This document shows, piece by piece, positions 1 through 8,709 of a stretch of DNA of 64,000 bases. Made by a program: the position numbers and the translations under genes. Positions within the stretch are counted from its first letter, which is position 1. The number at the start of each line of letters is the position of its first letter. The stretch comes from JAMBLL01 sp964460075 (GTDB lineage: Bacteria > Actinomycetota > Acidimicrobiia > Spongiisociales > UBA5794). Where the stretch lies: positions 1 through 64,000 of the forward strand of contig CAYWPC010000002.1 of NCBI GenBank assembly GCA_964460075.1, written 5' to 3'. The notes beneath the pieces were generated by a model that worked only from the letters and a program-made list of their open reading frames with translations, had not been told where the DNA came from and did no database searches.

Positions 1-4
1 CTTG

Positions 5-82
5 TGGCACGCCCGGAGGGACTCGAACCCCCAACCTTCTGATCCGTAATCAGACGCTCTATCCAAATTGAGCTACGGGCGC
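5..82 (-). tRNA. tRNA-Arg (anticodon ACG)
   Basis: The reverse strand folds as a full cloverleaf. The acceptor arm is GCGCCCG paired with CGGGCGT (a terminal G-U pair), the anticodon stem TCTGA/TCAGA encloses the loop TTACGGA, and the T-loop is TTCGAGT. A CCA end is encoded at 5-7. ACG is the anticodon whose A34 is edited to inosine by TadA, which is encoded at 6100-6564. Confidence 0.95.
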
Positions 83-226
83 ATGGTGAACTACAACGGT
101 AGTGCAGAATCGGCCCAACAGATAGAAGACTCCGCGCCGATCCGCCACTCGCACAGCCTCACCAGGCCCACCGCGTCGATACAGTGACACCGTACACGAA
201 TCACAAAGCCACCCCGAGGAGACATC

Positions 227-1894
227 GTGAACGAAGAGCTTCGCCAACTCGCAGACGACTACTGGGCCTACCTCATGGAGTCCCAACCGTCGAATGCGCA
301 CATGCTCGGCGACTATCGGTTCATGGACCGCGTAGAGGACGCGAGCCGGGAGGGTGAAGACGCCAACATTGCGAAGCTTCGACGTTTCTCCGCGAGCGCT
401 CGCGCCATCGACACCGCTTCCCTGTCTTCGGATGACCTAATAACGCGCGACACCCTCATCTTTGAATGCGACTCCGTGGCAGGCGTCGAGGAGATGCGCC
501 AAGCAGAGTTCGGTGTCGACCCGATCTTCGGACCACAAATCGTGTTTCAGGTCGCGATCCCACAGATGTCAGTCGAGACGACCGAGCACGCAGACAAGAT
601 GCTGGCGAAGTACTCAGCCGTCGCGACGATGCTTGACCAAGTCACCGAGCGCCTCCGTGAAGGGATCGCAAGCGGCCGGGTCAACGCCAAATTCGCTGTA
701 ACGAGCGCAGTCGAGCAACTCGAAGCCATACTCGATACTCCCGTCGACAGCGACGTGTTCTTGCATGCCCAAATGCCGGAGGCATACACCGAATCAGACA
801 TCGCAGCGTGGAAGGACAAGGCCGCAAACATCGTCACGTCCGAGATCAGACCGGCCTTTGCAAGGTACCGCGACACCATCCAGAATGAAGTCGGTCCTCT
901 TGCTCGCCCCGACGAGCGTGCAGGCCTCTTTGGCCTCCCCGACGGTGACCTCGTCTACTCACGACTCATCGAGCGATACACAACGCTGCCGATGCAGGCA
1001 CCGGAGATTCACGAAATGGGTCGACAGCAGATCGCTCGGCTTGCCAAAGAGTATGTCGACATCGCCGGACCACTCCTCGGGACATCGTCACTTGACGAGA
1101 TCTTCAGAGCGCTGCGGGAAGATCCAGCACTGCATCACACCAGCGGCACGGACATTGTCGACCAATCCGAAGCTGCGTTCAGAGCAGCGAAAGCACGGAT
1201 GGGCGACTGGTTCGGACGCCTACCGAAATCGGATTGCCTCGTCCAGGAGACACAGCACGGACCAGTCGCGTTCTATTTCCCTCCAGCAGAGGACGGCTCG
1301 CGAGAGGGAACGTTCTTCATGAACACGGCCGACCCAACGTCTTGGGGCACCTTCGAAGTGCAAGCAACAGCGTTTCATGAGGGTATCCCAGGCCATCACC
1401 TGCAGTGCGCTATTGCCCAGGAGCTCGGTGATGCGATTCCGGCGTTCCGCCGCAACGGCTTCATCTCGGCCTACGGAGAAGGATGGGGTCTGTATACGGA
1501 ACGCCTCGCTGATGAGATGGGCCTCTACTCGACAGAGCTCGACCGAGTTGGCATGCTCATCTTGGATTCGATGCGGGCCTGTCGGCTCGTCGTGGACACC
1601 GGCATGCACGCACTCGGTTGGAGCCGCCAACAAGGCATCGAGTACATGGCAGCGAACTCCCCAATGTCGATGCATTCAATCGTTGAGGAGATCAACAGAT
1701 ACCTCTCGATGCCAGGCCAGGCGCTGTCGTACATGGTCGGTCGAATCGAGATTCAGCGGATGCGAAAAGAGGCCGAGGCCACACTCGGCGACGCCTTCGA
1801 CGTCAAGGGTTTCCACGACACGGTTCTCGGCTCTGGATGCATGCCTCTCGGCGCACTCAACCGCGTTGTGCAGCAGTGGGCGAGGAGCGCTTAG
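227..1894 (+). CDS. DUF885 family protein, putative metallopeptidase-like
   Basis: A 555-residue soluble protein of the DUF885 family, whose members resemble zinc metallopeptidases. A histidine-rich motif FHEGIPGHH lies at about residues 383-391, and YGEGWGLYTE at about 416-425 supplies a candidate third ligand. This matches the HExxPGHH...E pattern of the family. No signal peptide is evident, so the protein is probably cytoplasmic. The start is the ATG-like codon at 227 after a CGAGGAG ribosome site. It stands alone between tRNA-Arg and tRNA-Ser genes. The substrate is unknown; family membership is secure, peptidase activity is inferred. Confidence 0.85.
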   Translation: MNEELRQLADDYWAYLMESQPSNAHMLGDYRFMDRVEDASREGEDANIAKLRRFSASARAIDTASLSSDDLITRDTLIFECDSVAGVEEMRQAEFGVDPIFGPQIVFQVAIPQMSVETTEHADKMLAKYSAVATMLDQVTERLREGIASGRVNAKFAVTSAVEQLEAILDTPVDSDVFLHAQMPEAYTESDIAAWKDKAANIVTSEIRPAFARYRDTIQNEVGPLARPDERAGLFGLPDGDLVYSRLIERYTTLPMQAPEIHEMGRQQIARLAKEYVDIAGPLLGTSSLDEIFRALREDPALHHTSGTDIVDQSEAAFRAAKARMGDWFGRLPKSDCLVQETQHGPVAFYFPPAEDGSREGTFFMNTADPTSWGTFEVQATAFHEGIPGHHLQCAIAQELGDAIPAFRRNGFISAYGEGWGLYTERLADEMGLYSTELDRVGMLILDSMRACRLVVDTGMHALGWSRQQGIEYMAANSPMSMHSIVEEINRYLSMPGQALSYMVGRIEIQRMRKEAEATLGDAFDVKGFHDTVLGSGCMPLGALNRVVQQWARSA

Positions 1895-1994
1895 CACGCT
1901 GGTCAGGATGCCGCGCGCGGAACGCGCCGCGACGACACAGGCGACGCTCGGCGATCACAGCGCAGAACGAACAGCGCGCTCTGAGCCGAGATAG

Positions 1995-2087
<93 letters not shown>

Positions 2088-2283
2088 AGGTTGAGGAGAG
2101 GATATCAGGACCCGGTGCCGGTGGCAGTCGAACCATGCCAGGCTCTCCCCACGCCACAACCAGCGATCGCTCGTGGCAATGCAGCTTTCCCGTTGCACCG
2201 ACACCCTGCGAGACGAGAACCTCTTCATTTCTGGTGCGCGGCGGGGAGCCTCGAGGTAGGCAGGCACCACTAGCCTCCGCTCA

Positions 2284-3201
2284 ATGGCGGCAACCGACGA
2301 GAGACGATCCTCTCTCCCCACGACCAACACCGGCACACATGCCGGTGCATTCGGGGCATCGGAGTGGGGCCTCCTCACCGGAATCGCTCTCATCTGGGGA
2401 TCGTCGTTCGTCTTCATGGCGATAGGGCTCGACTCGTTCCGACCCGGCGTTGTGACGCTGGCACGTGTGGCGCTCGGTGCAGGCACCCTCGCCTTAGTTC
2501 CCAAGGCGAGAACAAGCATCGATCGGGCTGACCGGAACCGGGTGTTCGCACTGGGGATCGTCTGGATCGGTATCCCACTCATTCTCTTTCCCATCGCCCA
2601 GCAGTGGATCGACTCTGCTGTGGCAGGCATGCTCAACGGTGCCGTACCCCTCATGACAGCGCTGTGGTCGACACTGCTCCTGAAACGTCTCCCCGGCTGG
2701 AGGCAGCTACTCGGCATCGGGATCGGGTTCGTGGGAGTCCTCGCCGTGTCTGCACCAGAACTGGTGACCTCATCGGCAACCGCACTCGGTACCGCACTCG
2801 TCCTGGTGGCAATCGTCCTCTACGGATTGTCCACGAACCTTGCGGTACCGCTGCAACAGAAATATGGCGCCTTGCCGATCCTGTTTCATGCACAACTCGC
2901 AGCGCTCGTAATCGTCGTTCCGTTCGGGTTGATCCAGATACCCGGATCCACCTGGTCCTGGCCGTCAGCACTAGCAATGCTGCCACTCGGCGCGCTCAGC
3001 ACAGCCCTGGCATTCATTCTCATGGCAAATCTCGTCGGCCGGGTCGGCGGACCAAGAGGGTCCGTAGCCATCTACTTCGTCCCCATTGTTGCAATCGTGC
3101 TCGGTGTCGTGATTCGTGGTGACGCGATAGAGCCGATCGCTATTGCAGGCGCGGCCTTCGTTCTCCTTGGTGCATGGGTCACGTCACGCAGGGAGGCGTA
3201 G
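2284..3201 (+). CDS. EamA/DMT-superfamily permease
   Basis: A 305-residue integral membrane protein with about ten hydrophobic segments in two halves, the usual layout of the drug/metabolite transporter superfamily (two EamA domains). The first helix carries the family-typical LIWGSSFVFMAIGL stretch at about residues 32-45. It probably exports a small metabolite; the substrate cannot be read from sequence. It is followed closely by a DUF1330-like gene on the same strand, with which it may be cotranscribed. The amino-terminal 25 residues before the first helix are low-complexity, and a later start is possible. Confidence 0.82.
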   Translation: MAATDERRSSLPTTNTGTHAGAFGASEWGLLTGIALIWGSSFVFMAIGLDSFRPGVVTLARVALGAGTLALVPKARTSIDRADRNRVFALGIVWIGIPLILFPIAQQWIDSAVAGMLNGAVPLMTALWSTLLLKRLPGWRQLLGIGIGFVGVLAVSAPELVTSSATALGTALVLVAIVLYGLSTNLAVPLQQKYGALPILFHAQLAALVIVVPFGLIQIPGSTWSWPSALAMLPLGALSTALAFILMANLVGRVGGPRGSVAIYFVPIVAIVLGVVIRGDAIEPIAIAGAAFVLLGAWVTSRREA

Positions 3202-3239
3202 AGAACAGCCGCCGCCTCACAGCGACGTATGATCACACG

Positions 3240-3641
3240 ATGTTCCTCACTCCCACCCCCGAAGCAATCGCTGACCTGGCCGAGCGCGGCATCACCGGTA
3301 CGGTCACCATGTTGAACCTGCTGCGATTCCGCGACATTGCCGACTACACCGACTTCCCTGAACTTGCACCGTCTGAGCCCATCTCGGGACGCCACGCTTA
3401 CGGGATCTACTCAGCCCATACCATGCCGCTCCTCACAGAAGTTGGAGGTAAGCCGATCTTCGCAGGGGAAGGCGGTGCGCTACTGATCGGACCTTCAGAT
3501 GCCAACTGGGACCGCGTTCTCCTTGTGCAATATCCGAATCTTGCCGCTTTCCTCGCCATGACGCAGAGTTCTCAATACCGTGCAGGGGCTGGCCATCGCA
3601 CAGCTGCGCTCGCCGACTCCAGACTCCTCCCCATCGAATAG
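3240..3641 (+). CDS. DUF1330-like protein
   Basis: A 133-residue protein with the ferredoxin-like pattern of DUF1330/dimeric alpha-beta barrel proteins: TVTMLNLLRFR near residue 22, then GRHAYGIYSAHTMPLL, and DRVLLVQYPNLAAFLAM near residue 90. The ATG at 3240 puts the conserved first strand near the amino end; an in-frame earlier start would overlap the upstream permease. Family assignment is from pattern recognition and the function is unknown. Confidence 0.7.
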   Translation: MFLTPTPEAIADLAERGITGTVTMLNLLRFRDIADYTDFPELAPSEPISGRHAYGIYSAHTMPLLTEVGGKPIFAGEGGALLIGPSDANWDRVLLVQYPNLAAFLAMTQSSQYRAGAGHRTAALADSRLLPIE

Positions 3642-3697
3642 CGAGCCAACCTACCGCCATCAAGGAACACACGATCACCACCGAAAGAGGGGGCTCC

Positions 3698-4276
3698 GTG
3701 TCCGAGCATCCGATCAGCCGATATCCGATACCCGATATTGAAGACCTGCCAGACGACGTCAGAGCCACGATCCTCTCGGTGCAGGAGAAGGCGGGGTTCG
3801 TCCCCAACGTGTTCCTCGCCCTGGCGCACAGGCCGGCTGAGTTCCGGGCGTTCTTCGCCTATCACGAAGCGTTGATGGAGAAGGACAGCGGCCTCACCAA
3901 GGCCGACCGCGAAATGATCGTGGTCGCAACATCTGGCGACAACAACTGTCAGTACTGCGTTGTCGCTCACGGAGCGATTCTCCGCATACGGGCAAAGAAT
4001 GCCCTCGTCGCCGACCAGGTCGCTATCAACCACCACAAAGCCGATATCACCAGCCGCCAGGCAGCGATGCTCGACTTCGCCATCAAGGTCTCGAACCGCT
4101 CCGACGAGGTCGGCGACGATGACTTTGCTGTGCTCCACGAGCACGGCTTCAGCGACGACGACATCTGGGACATCGCAGCAATCACAGGGCTGTTCGGCTT
4201 TAGCAACAGGCTGGCGAACTTCGCGTCGATGCGTCCAAACGACGAATTCTACACCATGGGACGCAACATCACCTGA
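3698..4276 (+). CDS. Carboxymuconolactone decarboxylase/AhpD-like peroxidase-related protein
   Basis: A 192-residue protein of the CMD/AhpD fold. The redox motif NNCQYCVVAHG (CxYCxxxH) lies at about residues 84-94. The N-terminal segment GFVPNVFLALAHRPAEFRAF is typical of the uncharacterised peroxidase-related subfamily. These enzymes use the two cysteines and the histidine as a thiol/peroxide centre. The GTG start at 3698 follows AAAGAGGGGG. A second AhpD-like protein in this window (37207-38247) appears to replace the second cysteine with selenocysteine. Physiological substrate unknown. Confidence 0.88.
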   Translation: MSEHPISRYPIPDIEDLPDDVRATILSVQEKAGFVPNVFLALAHRPAEFRAFFAYHEALMEKDSGLTKADREMIVVATSGDNNCQYCVVAHGAILRIRAKNALVADQVAINHHKADITSRQAAMLDFAIKVSNRSDEVGDDDFAVLHEHGFSDDDIWDIAAITGLFGFSNRLANFASMRPNDEFYTMGRNIT

Positions 4277-4322
4277 GTCGATGTGCCTGTGCGTGGCCCG
4301 TGGGACAGCGCCGACATGTGCT

Positions 4323-4339
4323 CGTGGCGGAGGGAGTGG
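4323..4339 (-). repeat. Short duplicate of a tRNA-Ser 3' end
   Basis: Seventeen bases are identical to 4384-4400, the 3' acceptor end of the neighbouring tRNA-Ser(TGA), and lie 61 bp away in the same orientation. No tRNA body follows, so this is a fragment and not a gene. Confidence 0.6.
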
Positions 4340-4385
4340 TGTGCTGTTTCAGGACATAGGAAACACATGTCGCGCGACATCACCG

Positions 4386-4473
4386 TGGCGGAGGGAGTGG
4401 GATTCGAACCCACGGAAGCTTGCGCCTCGCTGGTTTTCAAGACCAGTACTTTCGTCCGCTCAGTCATCCCTCC
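4386..4473 (-). tRNA. tRNA-Ser (anticodon TGA)
   Basis: Class II tRNA on the reverse strand. The acceptor is GGAGGGA/TCCCTCC, the anticodon stem CTGGT/ACCAG encloses CTTGAAA, the T-loop is TTCGAAT, and CCA is encoded. It reads UCA and, by wobble, other UCN codons. Confidence 0.96.
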
Positions 4474-4784
4474 AGAGCCCGTAGTTTGCCATCTCGTCGC
4501 AGGCAACGGCACTCCGGACGCGTCCTTACAAGCGAAACCGCACGGACACCGGCATCACAGAACTACCGAACGTCGCCTACGACAGGGCCCGACGTCGAGC
4601 GTAGACCACCCGCCTTTGGCTCCGTCCAACGCATGACGCCCACAGCAACGACGGATAGGCCCACGAGGGGCACCATCGCATGGGTAGCGATGGTGATTGA
4701 ACGGTCAGGAATCACGAGAGCGCCCGAAGGCGCCCTCGCAACCTGACAGTCGGCTGAAGCACGCGTTGCACAGCCGACTCGTAG
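4474..4784. other. Intergenic stretch without a gene
   Basis: About 310 bp between two tRNA-Ser genes. Short open frames occur in several phases, but none has a ribosome site or a recognisable product. No strong hairpin was seen. Confidence 0.5.
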
Positions 4785-4871
4785 CGGAGGGGGAGGGATT
4801 TGAACCCTCGGGACCCCTGAAGGCCCAACGGTTTTCGAGACCGTCACATTCGTCCGCTCTGTCACCCCTCC
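4785..4871 (-). tRNA. tRNA-Ser (anticodon CGA)
   Basis: Class II tRNA on the reverse strand with acceptor GGAGGGG/CCCCTCC, anticodon stem ACGGT/ACCGT around CTCGAAA, and T-loop TTCAAAT. The 3' end reads CTA and not CCA, so CCA would be added after transcription. It reads UCG. Confidence 0.95.
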
Positions 4872-4988
4872 AGACCGACGCGATTGTACCGACCTACTCG
4901 TCCGACCGGACCCCGAGATACCCAGGAAGTGAAGAGCGGTCAAAACGCGAGTACATTCTCGTTAGCGGACTACCCGTTGGAGGGATTC

Positions 4989-6020
4989 ATGCCGATCGCC
5001 ACCCCCGATCAGTACAACGCCATGCTCGACGCAGCCAGAGACGGCAAATACGCCTACCCGGCTATCAACATCTCGTCATCTGAGACGCTGAACGCTGCGA
5101 TGCGCGGCTTCGCAGACGCCGGCTCAGACGGCATCATCCAGATCAGTCACGGTGGAGGCTCGTTCGCCTCAGGTACACACATCAACTCGATGTCGCTTGG
5201 AGCACAAGCAATCGCAGAGATTGCGCATCTCCTCGCAGACGAATATCCGGTGATTCTCGCACTGCACACCGACCACTGTCAGGCCGACAAGGTCGACACG
5301 TTCATCCGCCCCCTCCTTGAAGTCAGCAAGGAACGCAGAGAACACGGCCTCATCCCTCTGTACCAGAGCCACATGTTCGACGGGTCTGCCATCGACCTGG
5401 ACTCGAACCTGACCATCAGCGAGGAACTCCTCGAGGAGATGCGCCAACTCGACATCATCCTCGAACTCGAGGTTGGTGTCGTCGGCGGCGAGGAGGACGG
5501 TGTCACAGCCGAAGGAACGCCTAGGGAGAAGCTGTACACAACGAACGAGGATCTACTCGAGACAGCCAAGCGCCTCGGACTCGGTGAGAAGGGCAGATAT
5601 ATGCTCGCTGCGACCTTCGGCAACGTTCACGGTGTCTACAAGCCAGGGAACGTGAAACTCCGTCCCGATGTCCTCAGAGATGGGCAGACCGCCATCAAGG
5701 ATGTCTATGGCGACGACGCGCAGTTCGATTACGTGTTCCACGGCGGCTCAGGCTCCGAGCTGACCGATATTCATGACGCAATCGACTACGGCGTCATCAA
5801 GATGAACATCGACACCGACAACCAGTACACCTTCACCAGAGCGGTGGCGGGTCACATGTTCGAGAACTACGACGGGGTGCTGAAGATCGACGGTGAAGTT
5901 GGCACCAAGAAGGTGTACGACCCGCGCTCGTATCTCAAGAAAGCCGAGATCGCGATGGCCCAGGGTGTGACCGATGCCTGCGAAAGCCTCCGATCGACAG
6001 GCAAGTCACTCCTCACCTGA
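4989..6020 (+). CDS. fba: Class II fructose-bisphosphate aldolase
   Basis: A 343-residue class II (zinc-dependent) aldolase that cleaves fructose 1,6-bisphosphate in glycolysis and forms it in gluconeogenesis. The metal-binding histidine motif ALHTDHC lies at about residue 97; the later blocks ELEVGVVGGEEDGV, FGNVHGVYKPGNV and the phosphate-binding VFHGGSGS are all present. The ATG at 4989 follows GGAGG and begins MPIATPDQYNAML; the frame is open further upstream, but that extension runs into the tRNA-Ser gene. Length is normal for the FbaA type. A palindrome at 6026-6067 follows the stop. Confidence 0.96.
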   Translation: MPIATPDQYNAMLDAARDGKYAYPAINISSSETLNAAMRGFADAGSDGIIQISHGGGSFASGTHINSMSLGAQAIAEIAHLLADEYPVILALHTDHCQADKVDTFIRPLLEVSKERREHGLIPLYQSHMFDGSAIDLDSNLTISEELLEEMRQLDIILELEVGVVGGEEDGVTAEGTPREKLYTTNEDLLETAKRLGLGEKGRYMLAATFGNVHGVYKPGNVKLRPDVLRDGQTAIKDVYGDDAQFDYVFHGGSGSELTDIHDAIDYGVIKMNIDTDNQYTFTRAVAGHMFENYDGVLKIDGEVGTKKVYDPRSYLKKAEIAMAQGVTDACESLRSTGKSLLT

Positions 6021-6025
6021 GGGCT

Positions 6026-6067
6026 CTGGCGTAGATTGCCGCAAGATGTTGCGGATATCTACGCCAG
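6026..6067. repeat. Palindromic repeat, copy 1 (possible bidirectional terminator)
   Basis: Arms CTGGCGTAGA/TCTACGCCAG and CCGCAA/TTGCGG form a nearly perfect inverted repeat with a GATG turn. It lies between the convergent ends of fba and tadA. A closely related palindrome occurs at 7694-7733. Confidence 0.8.
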
Positions 6068-6100
6068 ACTCCAGGTGCCAGACTCCGGGTGCCAGACTCC
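6061..6100. repeat. Short direct repeats, unit GCCAGACTCC
   Basis: Three copies of GCCAGACTCC with spacers AGGT and GGGT follow the palindrome directly and reach the tadA stop codon. They may be part of the same mobile or dispersed element. Confidence 0.6.
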
Positions 6101-6564
6101 TAGCGGCGGGTGCTGAAGAACGTTTCAAGGAGGCCGAGCGTCTCTGTCTCGCGAACGCCCGAGACGAGTTCAATTCGGTGGTTGAGCCGTTCGTCCTGTG
6201 GGATGTTGAACACAGACCAACACGCGCCGGCCTTGAGGTCCGCAGCGCCGTAGACGATCCGATCGACCCTGGCCCAAACCGCTGCCATTGCACACATTGC
6301 ACACGGCTCGATGGTTGCAACCAAGGTGTGTCCGTCGAGGTGCCACGTTCCAAGCTCGCTCGACCTCGCAGACATGACGAGCATCTCCGCGTGGGCGGTG
6401 GCGTCACCCCGCTCCTCACGTCGGTTTCGGTCTCTGGCAACAACGAATCCGCTCGCGTCGAGCAGCACAGCGCCGATGGGGACATCGTTGTGCCGCGGTG
6501 CGGCTGCCGCCTCATCGAGCGCTGCGCCCATTGCGGTGTCCCAATTCACTACACGGCCTTTCAC
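6100..6564 (-). CDS. tadA: tRNA-specific adenosine deaminase
   Basis: A 154-residue cytidine/deoxycytidylate deaminase-fold protein. The zinc motif HAEM with the catalytic glutamate lies at about residue 60, and the PCAMC block at about 87-91. The protein converts A34 to inosine in tRNA-Arg(ACG), which is encoded at 5-82. The GTG at 6564 is preferred because GAGG lies nine bases upstream and an earlier ATG would run into the divergent tRNA-Ser(GGA). Only about 20 bp separate the two genes, so their promoters must overlap. Assignment rests on the HAE/PCxxC motifs and normal length. Confidence 0.9.
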   Translation of the reverse strand: MKGRVVNWDTAMGAALDEAAAAPRHNDVPIGAVLLDASGFVVARDRNRREERGDATAHAEMLVMSARSSELGTWHLDGHTLVATIEPCAMCAMAAVWARVDRIVYGAADLKAGACWSVFNIPQDERLNHRIELVSGVRETETLGLLETFFSTRR

Positions 6565-6584
6565 TTCTAGAATCCTCAGCCTAA

Positions 6585-6671
6585 GGAGGGGTCGCATAGT
6601 CTGGCCGAGTGCGCACGCCTGGAAAGCGTGTATGCGGAAACGCATCGAGGGTTCAAATCCCTCTCCCTCCG
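6585..6671 (+). tRNA. tRNA-Ser (anticodon GGA)
   Basis: Class II tRNA on the plus strand with acceptor GGAGGGG/TCCCTCC, anticodon stem CACGC/GCGTG around CTGGAAA, and T-loop TTCAAAT. No CCA is encoded. It reads UCC/UCU and completes the serine set in this region. Confidence 0.95.
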
Positions 6672-6724
6672 CGATATAACCTACATTCCCTGCCCGCTTC
6701 TCGTGCGTGGGCTACCCTCGTCGA

Positions 6725-7681
6725 ATGCACATCGACCCAGCCCTCTTCCGAGACGACGCCATATCCGACGAGACGCGTTCGTTCAACGCAAATCTCCAGG
6801 AAATGTTGCTCGCCCTGCCAGACACGACCGCCTTTCCACCCGAGCTCATACGGAAGGCTCGTCGAGAAGGCAAGAGCTGGTTGGGTCCTGTCATGTATTC
6901 GGATCATGCCAGAACCATCTCGATCGATGGGCCAGGGGGAAATCTCGAGCTTCGCATCATCGAGGTCGACGAAGTGAACGGTGTCTACCTCCACATCCAC
7001 GGTGGAGGATGGGTGCTCGGAGCTGCAGACCTAAGCGACATTCAGAACGAGGTGATGGCACGAGAAGCTGGTGTCGCGGTAGTGTCGGTCGAGTATCGCC
7101 TCGCACCAGAGCACCGGTATCCAGCAGCAGTGGAGGACTGTGCCGCCGCGTCTCGCTGGCTGATCGAGAACGGTGCAGACATCTTCGGCACTGATCGCTT
7201 CACCATCGGCGGCGAATCCGCTGGGGCGAACCTTGCCGCTGTGACGCTTCTGAAGACACGAGACGATCTCGGATACACAGATTGGGTAGGCGCCAACCTC
7301 GTCTACGGGTCGTACCTACCTCACGGGACGCCGTCGGCACGCCAGTGGACGGAAAAAGGCCTCATTCTGGACGGTGACACGATGACATGGTTCGGTGAAC
7401 ACTACGTAGGGGATCAACATGTCGCGATCGACGATCCAGATCTCTCACCGCTCTACGGCACCCTCAATGACATGCCGTCGGCGCTGTTCACGGTCGGTAC
7501 ATGGGATCCCCTCCTCGACGATTCGCTATTCATGGCGACCCGATGGCTCGCCGCAGGGAACGACACTGAGATCGCGATCTACCCTGGAGGTACGCATGCG
7601 TTCGATGCGTTCCCCACCTCCATAGCCGGAGTCGCCCGCGGCCGCATGCACGAATTCATTGCCGAAGCGGTTTCCCTCTGA
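6725..7681 (+). CDS. Alpha/beta hydrolase (hormone-sensitive-lipase type esterase)
   Basis: A 318-residue esterase of the HSL/family IV type. The oxyanion-hole motif HIHGGGWVLG lies at about residues 93-102 and the nucleophile elbow IGGESAGAN at about 161-169. The GTWDPLLDD block supplies the aspartate, and GGTHAFDAF near the end supplies the histidine of the triad. It would hydrolyse short-chain esters; the natural substrate is unknown. The ATG at 6725 was chosen; a GTG at 6707 in frame is possible. No signal peptide is seen. Confidence 0.9.
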   Translation: MHIDPALFRDDAISDETRSFNANLQEMLLALPDTTAFPPELIRKARREGKSWLGPVMYSDHARTISIDGPGGNLELRIIEVDEVNGVYLHIHGGGWVLGAADLSDIQNEVMAREAGVAVVSVEYRLAPEHRYPAAVEDCAAASRWLIENGADIFGTDRFTIGGESAGANLAAVTLLKTRDDLGYTDWVGANLVYGSYLPHGTPSARQWTEKGLILDGDTMTWFGEHYVGDQHVAIDDPDLSPLYGTLNDMPSALFTVGTWDPLLDDSLFMATRWLAAGNDTEIAIYPGGTHAFDAFPTSIAGVARGRMHEFIAEAVSL

Positions 7682-7693
7682 CACTGCCGTGTT

Positions 7694-7733
7694 TGGCGTA
7701 GGAATCCGCAACATGTTGCGGATTCCTACGCCA
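7694..7733. repeat. Palindromic repeat, copy 2 (perfect 40-bp palindrome)
   Basis: TGGCGTAGGAATCCGCAACA is followed directly by its exact reverse complement. It lies between the hydrolase stop and the SRP RNA. It shares the outer arm TGGCGTAG and core CCGCAA.ATGTTGCGG with the palindrome at 6026-6067. Confidence 0.85.
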
Positions 7734-7754
7734 GAAGCCTGAGGACGGTGATAC

Positions 7755-8009
7755 GGCAGGTTGGCTACCATACGGGTAGCCGTGCTAGGTGGGGCGCTAG
7801 GGGTGCCCTCCCTCCGAAATCCTCTTCATGCGGAGCTGAACTCCCCGCCTGAGGGTGTAACGTCGTCGGGTCTAGCGCTGGTTCGGTTGATGATGACGGC
7901 AGGGTCCTGGAACGGCGGAACGTCGTGAATCGGGTCAGGTCCGGAAGGAAGCAGCCCTAAGCGGGTCGTTCCGGGTGTTTCAGGAGCGCCCTTCCCGAGT
8001 CAACCTGCC
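7755..8009 (+). ncRNA. ffs: Signal recognition particle RNA, large bacterial type
   Basis: The Ffh-binding domain is recognised by GTCAGGTCCGGAAGGAAGCA at about 7936-7957. An Alu-like 5' domain also appears, with GCCGTGCTAGGTGGGG near 7779 and GAACTCCCCGCCTGAGGG near 7838, as in the Bacillus scRNA. The ends pair: GGCAGGTTGG at 7755 is complementary to the segment ending CAACCTGCC at 8009. This makes a 6S-type RNA of about 255 nt and not the 4.5S form. Exact ends are estimated from this pairing. Confidence 0.9.
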
Positions 8010-8067
8010 AGGAGCGCCGCCGGCCGAGCATTCGAAGGCGGGGTGCACGGTTTGCCACATACAGAAG

Positions 8068-8709
8068 CTAACCGCTGTCGGCTTCGTTCTTCCTCAGAAG
8101 GGCTGCCCACACGAAACCCATCGGCCCCATTCGCCAGGTATCAACGAGAGTCAGCGGCGTACCGGCCAGAAGTCGTTCGGGTGGTGGGTGCTTGTCGAGC
8201 GTATGGTGCAGATACAGGTATTCGTCTCTGGCCCCGACGCTCAAGCCGGCAAGCGGCAACACAACAGCTGTACCTGCTCGGTGGATCCTGCTCGCAAGGC
8301 GCCCCAATGGCCGTCCCAGGTCGACGATCCCCGCCATACCGCCCGGTCGAAGAACACGGGCGATCTCGCGCATCGTCGCGTCGACGGAATCCAGATTCCG
8401 AAAAACATAGGCAGAGAACACCGCATCGAAGGAACCATCGCCAAATGGGAGCGTCTCTCCCACCGACGTGATCCTCGCTTCGGCGTCATTGAACGCCAGC
8501 ATCTCACGTGCGGGATCGAGGGCCACGATATCGCGAGATCCAAAGATCGGATTCGCCGCGCCCGTACCGGCGCCCAGGTCGAGAATGCGACCCTGGGGAA
8601 GTTGGGACACGACCGAATCGCGCCACTTCTGGTCCTGACCGAGCGACAAGATCGTGTTCAGCCGGTCGTATCGGACCGCAATGTCCTTGAATACTGCGCC
8701 GTTGCTCAT
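8068..8709 (-). CDS. UbiE/MenG-type class I methyltransferase
   Basis: A 213-residue SAM-dependent methyltransferase. The amino end AVRYDRLNTILSLGQDQKWR matches the UbiE/MenG family, motif I is ILDLGAGTG near residue 42, and the RNLDSVDATMREIARVLRPGG segment is the usual post-motif region. Demethylmenaquinone C-methylation is therefore the likeliest role, in the respiratory quinone pathway. The start overlaps the serS stop by four bases (ATGA), so it is translated with serS. It is slightly shorter than E. coli UbiE, and another small-molecule substrate remains possible. Confidence 0.75.
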   Translation of the reverse strand: MSNGAVFKDIAVRYDRLNTILSLGQDQKWRDSVVSQLPQGRILDLGAGTGAANPIFGSRDIVALDPAREMLAFNDAEARITSVGETLPFGDGSFDAVFSAYVFRNLDSVDATMREIARVLRPGGMAGIVDLGRPLGRLASRIHRAGTAVVLPLAGLSVGARDEYLYLHHTLDKHPPPERLLAGTPLTLVDTWRMGPMGFVWAALLRKNEADSG

